A DNA stretch of 24,727 nucleotides. Source: a virus. The DNA lies in IMG/VR virus record IMGVR_UViG_3300005513_000321, positions 1-24,727 of that record, one strand, 5' to 3'. Of the stretch, positions 5,847 to 12,914 are shown piece after piece. Below the pieces are notes generated by a model. That model saw only the letters and a program-made list of their open reading frames with translations. It did not search any database and had not been told where the DNA came from. The position numbers and the translations under genes were made by a program. Positions within the stretch are counted from its first letter, which is position 1; every line of letters starts with the position of its first letter.

Positions 5847-8800
5847 TAGGTAAGTTTCCCGATTCTGACGCGTAATACACCATTTCCGTCGTAAACGCTT
5901 ATCTGGTTATTCGTTTGCACCATCCGACCATTGCCGGGCTCATAACCATTATTTTCAAAGGTACCGTCTTTGCTGAGCCTCCACCCCGTAGCTCCTGCAA
6001 CATAATTCGTAGACTCAATATATGCCGCGATCATTGCGCTTGTGATCGTCGCATCACCTATGAATGCCTGATTAATGATGGTCTGCCCATTCTGAATGGC
6101 AAAGAAGGTTTTCGGCGTAGCGCCAACCTGAGACATCACTGCGAAGCGGTCAGCCAGGAACAGCACTTGTGTCTGCATGCCTGAAGGACTGTTCTCGGTG
6201 CCAATCCCCATGCCTGCCACGTACTGTCTACCATTGCTGTCTACCGCTACTTTTACTGAGTACTGTGCTGATAGCTTGCCGTTGGTGTCAGCCAGCGCCG
6301 TAGAGGTCTGCTGTATTGCTGCCACGTTGTCACCGACTGCCGCCTGCACCTGCTCAAACCTTTGTGCATAAGCCTGGTCGTTCGTTGCGATGGTCTGTTT
6401 AACTGTAAGGATGTCGGCGCGGTTCTGGTTAGCTGCGCCCGCGATTGCCATCTGGTGATCAACCGTTGCATCAAGGTTGAGAGCGTTCTGCAGCATTGCA
6501 TCAATGTTGGTATCAACTTTTGCGATGAGCTGCTTACCGACATCCGTTTTCAGGACCTGCTCAGTGATATCGCCCAGCAACGCAGTCGCATCAACATTAC
6601 TGGCCCCGCCAACAAAATTTGTCCAGTCGCCAGTGTTACCGATGCGATCCACCAGCCGGGCGCGATACCAGCGGCGAACACCAGCGGGCATAGGGCCGTG
6701 TTGATAGCTGACTCCGGGGTAAGGAACATAAGCCAGAAACTGCGGGTTCTGCCCGTCTGCCGTAGTAGCCACCTGAATCTCTGTGTACGAGGTATCACCG
6801 GAACCATCAGGAAACGCCCACGTTACATCGATTGCCCAAACCACATTGTCAGTGGCACGGAGGTTAACCGGCGTGCCTGGCTTACCTGCTTTGCCAATGA
6901 GTGACGTCGAGTCAGCGTAGCCCCACGGGGAAGATACCTCTGCTGCATTGACAGCACGCATACGGACATCATAGACGCCGGTGTAAATTCCCTGAATGCT
7001 GAACCCCTGAGCGCTGGTGACTGCGACGTTGATCCAGTCGCCTTTATCCTTGCGCCACTGAGCCATATAGCTGATTGCACCCTCAACACGGTCCCACGTT
7101 ACCTGCATTGATGAGACTGAAAGCCCCTGCTCAACGAAACTGACCTCGCTGATTTTGATGTTGGCCGGTGCCTTAAGCACGCTGATGGGCGTGACCGTGA
7201 TTGGTGCTGGCTCAATACGCACACCGTCATCAATGTAGCGGTACTTGTTCGGATCGTGCTGCACGCCGGTAATGGTAAATGTGCCGTCATCATTACCGGC
7301 TACTGATGTAACGCGAAAATACTGAATAGCCAGATTATTACTGTCGATAGCCCAGACCGCGCCAGCCATCGGCGCAATGCGGAAAGCAGTATTCACACTG
7401 ACCGTTTTCTTATCGGCGCTGATGCTGCCGATTGTGCGGGTCTGCGCGGTGCCGTCCGGCAGGTTTACAACCAGCCGATCACCTGCAGCGTAATCAACAG
7501 CACGGTCGAGCGTGATGCGCAGGCCATTTACCGCGCTGATGCGGCCACCGTTCTGCTTGCCGCTGCGGAACGGGTCCGCCACACCGATAATTTCAGCGGG
7601 GATCGGAATGTAGCCGTCCAGGCCGACACCGAATGAAACCGTACCGTCTTTGGCGTTAGAAAGGATGGCCCAGCGACCGCGTCGGTGAGCCTCGCTCTGA
7701 GAGGTACAGCCAATGGCGGTGAGACTCATCTCGCGCACATCGTATCGCTGTACCAGGTCTGAGTCGTAGACTCCCTCAACAGTGTCGGAATAGTGGTTAA
7801 TCGGATCGGACCAGCTCACCTGACAGGACGAATAGCGGTTTTTGTAACTACCACCAGCATAAGTGAACAGGCCGTCAATGACATTAGCGGCGTGATAAAC
7901 GAAATCAACGTCAACATTTCCATCTGAATCGACCTGCGGCACGTCTGCATTAACGAAAATCTGGCTGTTACCCCAGAAAGTTATGCCACGGAATATCGCC
8001 GCAATGTCCTTCAGTACTGTGTAAGCGTCCTGCTGGTTCTGAATGAAAACGTTACAGGTAAAGCGCGGCTCCGTGCCGCCCGAACCGTCTGACACCATCT
8101 GGTCGCAGTACTGCGAAATGCTGTACAGCTCCCACTTGTCGATCATGGTGGCATCCACACGCGTCCCCATGCCAAAAATTTTATCCAGTACAAGGTCATA
8201 GAAAATCCATGCCGGGTTATTGGTATAGGCATATTTGAAATCACCCTGCCATGTTCCAGCATAGGTGCGCGTGACAGGATCATAAGTTGTTGGGACGCGA
8301 ACCAGACGCCCTTTTGGCTTACAGGTTACCTTAGGAGCCTGTCCGCTGAACTGGCTCGCATCGACCTCAATATAAAGCAGTGCGGTGTTGGGATAGCGAA
8401 GTTTGCTGTCGATGACCTCCGCAAAAGAAAACACCTTGAAGCCGTTAACCAGCTTTGAGGATGTCGAGTCTGTGGTGATGCGGCGCACCCGGATAGACCA
8501 GCCGGATGTTGCTTTAGGTAAATCAATGCGGTGATCGCGCTGATATTCAGAGGTGGTTTTACCATTGAAGCTGCCATTAACAACGGTGCCCCATGAACTG
8601 CCGTCTGTTGAAAGGTCAATAGCGTACTGCGTCACGGTACCTACCATGTCGCCATTGTCTTTATACTGATACTGCACCGGCAAGCTCAGCTTGATACGAA
8701 TGGCATCGAGCGTCAGGTTTGAAAACTGGCGGGTCCATGCGACAGCCTGCGTCACTGCAACGCCTACTGAAAGTTCATTATCTACTTCAGGCATGCCCTG

Positions 8801-9064
8801 AATATAGGTCTGGTCCTGTGTTCCCCTGCGCCAGTCCCACACGACACCGGTAAAGTTATAGGTGCCGTCTTCGTTCGCCAGTTGAGTATCGTTCAGGTAA
8901 ATCTGCTGCGCGGTTAAATCACCCTGAATCTCACCTTCAGAGATAGCCAGCAGCATTTTTAATTTGGCGATAGACAGCAGGTCGTCTGGCTGCTCTACCG
9001 GCGTATGGGCGCTGCCGCCACCGCCTTTACTGCCCTGAATTACGGCACCTTCGAGAAGTCGCAT
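5846..9064 (-). CDS. J: tail tip / host specificity protein J
   Basis: Encodes 1072 residues (lambda J has 1132) and follows the lambda J plan throughout. The N-terminus LLSIAKLKMLLAISEGEI matches the J start region. YPNTALLYIEVDASQFSG (near 220-240), AYTNNPAWIFYDLVLD (near 280) and SQYCDQMVSDGSGGTEPR (near 320) match conserved tail-hub segments. A fibronectin type III-like part spans about 635-800. The C-terminal part (from about 925) includes the NGRQYVAGMGIG segment matching lambda NGKHYVAGIGLS. J forms the central tip of the tail and its C-terminus contacts the receptor; the C-terminal end differs from lambda, so a different receptor is expected. The gene is intact. A terminator stands just upstream at 9076-9100, so expression depends on read-through of that site. 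Confidence 0.95.
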   Translation of the reverse strand: MRLLEGAVIQGSKGGGGSAHTPVEQPDDLLSIAKLKMLLAISEGEIQGDLTAQQIYLNDTQLANEDGTYNFTGVVWDWRRGTQDQTYIQGMPEVDNELSVGVAVTQAVAWTRQFSNLTLDAIRIKLSLPVQYQYKDNGDMVGTVTQYAIDLSTDGSSWGTVVNGSFNGKTTSEYQRDHRIDLPKATSGWSIRVRRITTDSTSSKLVNGFKVFSFAEVIDSKLRYPNTALLYIEVDASQFSGQAPKVTCKPKGRLVRVPTTYDPVTRTYAGTWQGDFKYAYTNNPAWIFYDLVLDKIFGMGTRVDATMIDKWELYSISQYCDQMVSDGSGGTEPRFTCNVFIQNQQDAYTVLKDIAAIFRGITFWGNSQIFVNADVPQVDSDGNVDVDFVYHAANVIDGLFTYAGGSYKNRYSSCQVSWSDPINHYSDTVEGVYDSDLVQRYDVREMSLTAIGCTSQSEAHRRGRWAILSNAKDGTVSFGVGLDGYIPIPAEIIGVADPFRSGKQNGGRISAVNGLRITLDRAVDYAAGDRLVVNLPDGTAQTRTIGSISADKKTVSVNTAFRIAPMAGAVWAIDSNNLAIQYFRVTSVAGNDDGTFTITGVQHDPNKYRYIDDGVRIEPAPITVTPISVLKAPANIKISEVSFVEQGLSVSSMQVTWDRVEGAISYMAQWRKDKGDWINVAVTSAQGFSIQGIYTGVYDVRMRAVNAAEVSSPWGYADSTSLIGKAGKPGTPVNLRATDNVVWAIDVTWAFPDGSGDTSYTEIQVATTADGQNPQFLAYVPYPGVSYQHGPMPAGVRRWYRARLVDRIGNTGDWTNFVGGASNVDATALLGDITEQVLKTDVGKQLIAKVDTNIDAMLQNALNLDATVDHQMAIAGAANQNRADILTVKQTIATNDQAYAQRFEQVQAAVGDNVAAIQQTSTALADTNGKLSAQYSVKVAVDSNGRQYVAGMGIGTENSPSGMQTQVLFLADRFAVMSQVGATPKTFFAIQNGQTIINQAFIGDATITSAMIAAYIESTNYVAGATGWRLSKDGTFENNGYEPGNGRMVQTNNQISVYDGNGVLRVRIGKLT

Positions 9065-9075
9065 ATTTCACCCAT

Positions 9076-9100
9076 AAAAAAAGCCACCCGAAGGTGGCTT
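9076..9100 (-). terminator. intrinsic terminator just upstream of J
   Basis: On the minus strand GCCACC-TTCG-GGTGGC followed by seven T residues, about 12 bases before the J start codon. It closes the three-gene cargo cassette. Late transcription must pass it by antitermination. Confidence 0.85.
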
Positions 9101-9128
9101 GCAAATTTTATTATCCGAAAATTTCGAT

Positions 9129-9150
9129 AAAAACCGCCAAACGGCGGCTT
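9129..9150 (-). terminator. intrinsic terminator after the cargo cassette
   Basis: On the minus strand GCCGCC-GTTT-GGCGG with a TTTTT run, starting directly after the stop codon of the 145-aa gene. Together with 9076-9100 it makes a tandem pair of terminators between the cassette and J. Confidence 0.8.
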
Positions 9151-9588
9151 TTATGTAAAGAATGGATTTAGAGGATCGTCAGAACGCATGAAAGGTATGT
9201 GAAGCCTTGAGTATCCCACGATTACTATCTTTCCCTTTTCTTCTGGGACCGGATAGTAATGGATGCATTCATCTGAGGCTTTACCACTGGGATTGAAATG
9301 CAGACATCTTGTCATGCTCCGGAAAGTATGATGATACCACCGCGGGCCACAGTGATAGTGCCAGTAATTTTCATCCTTGTAACCTTCAGCTCCAGTAATC
9401 TCATCACCATCATCATTAACCCAAGACTCTTTATTTTTACCTATAACATGCGTCTCTACGTCTATGTCTATGATAAATTTTAATATTTTTTCTTTTTCAT
9501 CTTGGGTTAGATAGGGCCAGTCTGTACAGAAAGGTGTATTATTTTTCCCGTCCAAAAAATAACCTGATAAAGTTCCTTTGAGCCCCAT
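9151..9588 (-). CDS. cargo cassette protein, 145 aa, His/aromatic-rich, unknown
   Basis: Encodes 145 residues beginning MGLKGTLSGYFLDGKNNTPF. It is soluble and acidic in the first half, then has a dense His/Tyr/Trp/Cys stretch: ENYWHYHCGPRWYHHTFRSM (about residues 73-92), LHFNPSG, DECIHYYPVPEE and a final YSRLHIPF. The cluster of His and Cys could bind metal, or the block could be a small nuclease or toxin-like core; neither is established and I know no family that fits. AGAGG lies upstream of the ATG. It is the last gene of the three-gene I-J cassette and is followed by two terminators. The low GC content compared with I and J points to recent acquisition. Confidence 0.7.
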   Translation of the reverse strand: MGLKGTLSGYFLDGKNNTPFCTDWPYLTQDEKEKILKFIIDIDVETHVIGKNKESWVNDDGDEITGAEGYKDENYWHYHCGPRWYHHTFRSMTRCLHFNPSGKASDECIHYYPVPEEKGKIVIVGYSRLHIPFMRSDDPLNPFFT

Positions 9589-9604
9589 CCCTGACCTCTA
9601 TTAA

Positions 9605-9898
9605 CTATCTTTGCTCAAGCATTCGTAAAAGTTGCTCAACACTAAGAGCACTATCAACAGCAAAATCGCCTGCATGCGCTTTGCTTCTGCCTTTTAAACC
9701 CTGATACACAGTCTGCCAGAATAATAGTGCTAACTCATTGGTTTGCATCGAAACCACACTACCTAAATGCAATTGCGTACGAGAAGTTACAGGTTTAGAT
9801 TTTTTCTCGTAGGCAACAGTTTTAGAGCCAAATGGGGATGACTCCCATGCAAATGGATGCGCTAGAGAAGATGTTTCATAAAGATTAAGAGATGACAT
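9605..9898 (-). CDS. cargo cassette protein, 97 aa, unknown
   Basis: Encodes 97 residues from the ATG at 9898, which overlaps the stop of the preceding gene by one base (TGATG) and has GAGGGG upstream; a GTG at 9904 is the alternative start. The N-terminal half (MSSLNLYETSSLAHPFAWES) looks extended and Ser-rich. The C-terminal half (NELALLFWQTVYQGLKGRSK and VDSALSVEQLLRMLEQR) looks like two or three helices. No signal peptide or known motif is visible. The tight coupling to the 94-aa gene suggests that the two proteins are made in fixed ratio and interact, as antitoxin/toxin or effector/immunity pairs do. That is only a hypothesis. Confidence 0.65.
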   Translation of the reverse strand: MSSLNLYETSSLAHPFAWESSPFGSKTVAYEKKSKPVTSRTQLHLGSVVSMQTNELALLFWQTVYQGLKGRSKAHAGDFAVDSALSVEQLLRMLEQR

Positions 9899-10182
9899 CA
9901 CCACCCCTCTTTTTCAATTAATGTGTCTATAGTTTTTTTCAAATCCATGAATGCCGATTTTGGCAAAGTTACAGATTTTACTTTGAAAAGCTTAACTGAA
10001 GCATCAGCAACAGCACCATTTTCATTGAGAATATGTTCTACTCTAGGACAGAAAAAGGAAACGTTAACATATGCACCACCAGCTGAAGTTTCATAGGGAA
10101 CCAACGACACGACCTCAGCATAGGCGCCGTCGCGGTCTTCGCTTGGAGCTAAGTTAAAATTTTCAGATGATTTTTGCGACAT
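9898..10182 (-). CDS. cargo cassette protein, 94 aa, unknown
   Basis: Encodes 94 residues beginning MSQKSSENFNLAPSEDRDGA. The middle (AYVNVSFFCPRVEHIL and SVKLFKVKSVTLPKS) looks like beta strands, and the end (SAFMDLKKTIDTLIEKEG) like one helix. No signal peptide, no membrane helix, no family recognised. It is the first gene of the I-J cassette and is preceded by a roughly 250-base AT-rich leader holding a candidate sigma-70 promoter. The ribosome binding site is weak (GAGA). It overlaps the next gene by one base. Confidence 0.65.
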   Translation of the reverse strand: MSQKSSENFNLAPSEDRDGAYAEVVSLVPYETSAGGAYVNVSFFCPRVEHILNENGAVADASVKLFKVKSVTLPKSAFMDLKKTIDTLIEKEGW

Positions 10183-10287
10183 TCTTGTCTCGTTAAATGG
10201 ATTCAGTTTTAGTATCGACTGTGCTGAAAGAAACTTTAAGATAATCTCTGTGTTCAGTAGTTGAAGTGATGCATCAATTGATACTTT

Positions 10288-10317
10288 ATCATACTACCGT
10301 TTTGGCACTACGAACAA
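10288..10317 (-). promoter_or_regulatory. candidate promoter of the I-J cargo cassette
   Basis: On the minus strand TTGTTC (10312-10317), an 18-base spacer and TATGAT (10288-10293), about 105 bases before the first gene. The -10 is one base from consensus. The rest of 10183-10429 is AT-rich with no reading frame; it is leader or insertion flank. Confidence 0.45.
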
Positions 10318-10429
10318 ATTTTGTGAAAAGCTATGACACAAAAAGCTTGCTTCTACTTTCTCATTCTTCACGCACTCAGTAATCACGCGTGCACGCCATC
10401 GAAAAAATAGGATTCTCCTCAATCTCATT

Positions 10430-11053
10430 TCATTGCTGATCGCTGGTAAAACTGCCTGCACTGATGACCGCGCCGCCGATTTCCCGCGTCCCGTAAAGCA
10501 CCGGCACCGGATAACCCATCGCGACTGTATTGACCGGTGCGCCAAACGCGTAGTTCGGCTTGTTATCCGTACTGGATGAGGCACCCACGTTGAGCTTGGG
10601 CTGAGGCGTCAGCATCTGAACGACACCACCCAGCAGCATACTGATACCAATACTTGTCAGTGCCGTTGCTGCCAGGCCAACTGCAGTTGTGGTCCCGATA
10701 GCCGCGCCATATGCAGCCAGTGACGCGCCCGCTGTGAAGAACGCCGCAACAATTGCGACCGCACCGATGATGATCTGCAGTGTGCCGCCACGCTTTGAAC
10801 CTTCCAGTACCGGCTCCATCTGAAACTCAGTAGCAGATGAGGACATGTCGAACTCCAGCAGGCCGATATTATCTTTGCCGCTGAAGAAGGCGAACCGAAT
10901 GCCGTTGAGGTGAGCGTTTGATACGAATTTTTTGAAGCCTGGCACCTGTGAGCACATTGCACGCAGCAGCTCCCGTAAATCAGCAACGTGGAACTGGTGA
11001 AGCGGCCCAAACATTTTTGCCATCCGGCCTTTGAGTCGCATGGTTTTAAGCAT
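10430..11053 (-). CDS. I: tail assembly protein I
   Basis: Encodes 207 residues. It matches the lambda gpI plan: an N-terminal ubiquitin-like part (FGPLHQFHVADLRELLRAM) and a long hydrophobic Gly/Ala segment (about residues 90-150, GAVAIVAAFFTAGASLAAYG, nearly the same as lambda GAAAIAGSFFTAGATLAAWG). The end NTVAMGYPVPVLYGTREIGG matches lambda VAQGNVLPVLYGEMRVG. gpI is needed for tail tip assembly and is not found in mature tails. The start at 11053 overlaps the K stop by 8 bases and has AAGGAG seven bases upstream; ATG at 11041 is the alternative. In lambda J follows I directly; here about 1.3 kb of cargo separates them. Confidence 0.92.
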   Translation of the reverse strand: MLKTMRLKGRMAKMFGPLHQFHVADLRELLRAMCSQVPGFKKFVSNAHLNGIRFAFFSGKDNIGLLEFDMSSSATEFQMEPVLEGSKRGGTLQIIIGAVAIVAAFFTAGASLAAYGAAIGTTTAVGLAATALTSIGISMLLGGVVQMLTPQPKLNVGASSSTDNKPNYAFGAPVNTVAMGYPVPVLYGTREIGGAVISAGSFTSDQQ

Positions 11054-11765
11054 CCATCAGCTCCTTTCTGCGCACGATACGCACGGTACGGTTACGCCAG
11101 TATTCGCCATAGGGCACCCGAGTAGACAGGCTCCCGGTGTTATGATGAAGAATGATGTTGTTGCCCAGATAGATTGCGGCGTGGTTAGTTACCGGGGCGC
11201 TGATTCGCATCATGATCATGTCGCCCGCTCGCATTTCCGCTGGCTCAACCTCCACAAACCCTTCTGACTTCCAGTTATCGTCATAAAGGTTTTCTTTGCC
11301 ATTCACCCACCACTCATAGTCAACAGACCAGTTTTTCAGGGTGATGCCGTGCTCACGCTGGTACCAGTCCATGATGAGTGTCCAGCAGTCATTGCTACCA
11401 ATCAGCCAGGGGCGACCGGTGTAGTCGCGGTCAGTGCGCGGGCTGATAGTGCAGAAGTCGCCATCCGGCCACGACATGATGCCCCACTCCACGCCGGAGA
11501 AATCGCACTGAACCCTGTCATGCTCTGACGGAATGAGCTGCGGCACGTCCGGGTGTGAATGGATAACCATCAGGATTTCGCCCTGCGCTTCCGCTGCCCG
11601 CTTATCCTCCGGCGACAGCGTGAAATGCTCTGTCGGCGCGTCAGCGATATTCCGGCAAGGGATGTAATTCTGGGTCCGGCCTGACTGGATGACCAGCCCG
11701 CATGCCTCTTTCGGGTATTCAGCGGCCACATGCTCGCGTATCGCCTCAAGAATCTTTTTGCGCAT
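11046..11765 (-). CDS. K: tail tip assembly protease K (JAMM + NlpC/P60)
   Basis: Encodes 239 residues in two domains. Residues 1-100 are a JAB1/MPN metalloprotease: Glu in YPKEACGLV (about 20) and HSHPDVPQLIPSEHD (about 69-83), which is the HxH-x7-SxxD zinc site. Residues 115-239 are an NlpC/P60 papain-like domain with catalytic Cys in SNDCWTLIMDWY (about 126) and His in NHAAIYLG (about 195). In lambda gpK acts with L and I in forming the tail tip, and the NlpC/P60 part may cut peptidoglycan during infection. All catalytic residues I can place are present. The gene lies two bases downstream of L and overlaps I. Confidence 0.93.
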   Translation of the reverse strand: MRKKILEAIREHVAAEYPKEACGLVIQSGRTQNYIPCRNIADAPTEHFTLSPEDKRAAEAQGEILMVIHSHPDVPQLIPSEHDRVQCDFSGVEWGIMSWPDGDFCTISPRTDRDYTGRPWLIGSNDCWTLIMDWYQREHGITLKNWSVDYEWWVNGKENLYDDNWKSEGFVEVEPAEMRAGDMIMMRISAPVTNHAAIYLGNNIILHHNTGSLSTRVPYGEYWRNRTVRIVRRKELMDA

Positions 11766-11767
11766 CG

Positions 11768-12505
11768 TTATTTACCCTGAAGGTTTGCAGCCGGGAACCC
11801 GCCGAACGGCAGTGGCTGATCGTCACCAAAGCGTGCTTTGCAGTCAGCCATACGTCCGCCGCAGACATCTTTTGACGGGTCATTAGTAGCCGTGCCGTCT
11901 TTGGTGAAATACCTGTTGCCTGCGTAATCGCAGCCGGTACCGGTGCGGTACCAGCCACGCATGCACCAGGTGCAGACAGGAGTGATCTGGCGCGATGGAA
12001 GCTGCAGGCTCTGAATGTCGAAAGGAGAGCAAAGCTCAAAATCCACCTGGGCACGCGTCTCGGATGTTTTCGCATTCACGTAAAACAGCTGAACTCGCTC
12101 TTCCTGCGGGTTGGCGCTAGGATTGCCTGCGGTCCAGTTTGCCGCATCAAGATATTTTGCCAGGGTGGTGTGGATGCGCACCTTCGCCTTCACCATGTCG
12201 TCAAACTGCAGACATAGTGCGGTGACATAGTTGCCGACGTTGCCAACAGAAAGCTTTGGCGTCGGCTGTGAACCGGTGCTGCTCATCTCCATGCCGGTCA
12301 GCTCATAGGGATGCGGATCGTACTCATTGCCCTGCCAGATGATGGACGGCAGGTTTTCTGCTGCATATGACTGCCAGCCTTCGGTCGGCAGGTTGTACGC
12401 ATGAAAGCGCAGCACGGTATCAAGCCCAAAAGCCGTGCCGTCAATTTCAATCAGCTGGACCAGACTCCCCGGCTCCAGCGCCTGAACGTCCTGGTTAAAA
12501 CTCAT
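11768..12505 (-). CDS. L: tail tip protein L (Fe-S type)
   Basis: Encodes 245 residues beginning MSFNQDVQALEPGSLVQLIE. It follows the lambda gpL plan: an N-terminal hub domain (TPKLSVGNVGNYVTALC) and a C-terminal region with conserved cysteines (VCTWCMRG, TGCDYAG, CGGRMADCKARFG). In lambda gpL four of these cysteines bind a [4Fe-4S] cluster in the tail tip. It ends LPFGGFPAANL, typical of the family. It is preceded by an internal terminator at 12517-12540 and lies directly upstream of K. Confidence 0.92.
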   Translation of the reverse strand: MSFNQDVQALEPGSLVQLIEIDGTAFGLDTVLRFHAYNLPTEGWQSYAAENLPSIIWQGNEYDPHPYELTGMEMSSTGSQPTPKLSVGNVGNYVTALCLQFDDMVKAKVRIHTTLAKYLDAANWTAGNPSANPQEERVQLFYVNAKTSETRAQVDFELCSPFDIQSLQLPSRQITPVCTWCMRGWYRTGTGCDYAGNRYFTKDGTATNDPSKDVCGGRMADCKARFGDDQPLPFGGFPAANLQGK

Positions 12506-12516
12506 TTTTCACCCAA

Positions 12517-12540
12517 TAAAAAAGGGCGCTGATGCGCCCT
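12517..12540 (-). terminator. internal late-operon terminator between M and L
   Basis: On the minus strand GGGCGC-ATCA-GCGCCC followed by TTTTTT. It ends about 11 bases before the ATG of L, so L, K, I and J depend on antiterminated transcription. Confidence 0.85.
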
Positions 12541-12557
12541 GTTGTTATCGTGACCTG

Positions 12558-12899
12558 TCACGGTGCGAAAGCCTGCTCGAAGGTAAAACTGATTTCCACG
12601 AAATTTCCGATGATGAAGGCGGGCCGGATTGAATCAGACTTTACGCGGTAGAGCTTTTTCTCTCCCCACGGATTGACCCACCAGCAGGAGGTGGTGACGT
12701 GTGCTTTGAGAAAAGCCCTTATGATCGCCATTTCAGCTTTGCTGCCGCTGCAGGTTACCGGCCAGGACTCGCGCTGATCGTTAATCCCGACACCTGCCAC
12801 CTGCTTGTAGCCGTCACCGAATTGGGCCTGAAGGGTGGCAACGTTAACCTCCTCCGTCGCCCCCGTTCTGACGCACCATCCAAAAGTATCAATAGCCAT
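12558..12899 (-). CDS. M: tail tip protein M
   Basis: Encodes 113 residues beginning MAIDTFGWCVRTGATEEVNV. It matches the lambda gpM / minor tail protein M family: QFGDGYKQVAGVGINDQRESW in the first half, WWVNPWGEKKLYRV in the middle and FVEISFTFEQAFAP at the end, with normal length (lambda M 109 aa). It joins the end of the tape measure to the tip hub. It begins 15 bases downstream of H and has no odd features. Confidence 0.92.
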   Translation of the reverse strand: MAIDTFGWCVRTGATEEVNVATLQAQFGDGYKQVAGVGINDQRESWPVTCSGSKAEMAIIRAFLKAHVTTSCWWVNPWGEKKLYRVKSDSIRPAFIIGNFVEISFTFEQAFAP

Positions 12900-12914
12900 T
12901 TTTCACCATCAGTT

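Noticed and set aside
6362-6904. + strand open frame of about 180 codons within J
   Set aside because: It lies wholly opposite the well-matched tail tip gene, with no ribosome binding site and no protein-like pattern; it is a reflection of J codon use.
9151-9588. RelE/HigB-type toxin assignment for the 145-aa protein
   Set aside because: The His-rich stretch looks superficially toxin-like, but the strand order and catalytic residues of RelE family proteins are not visible.
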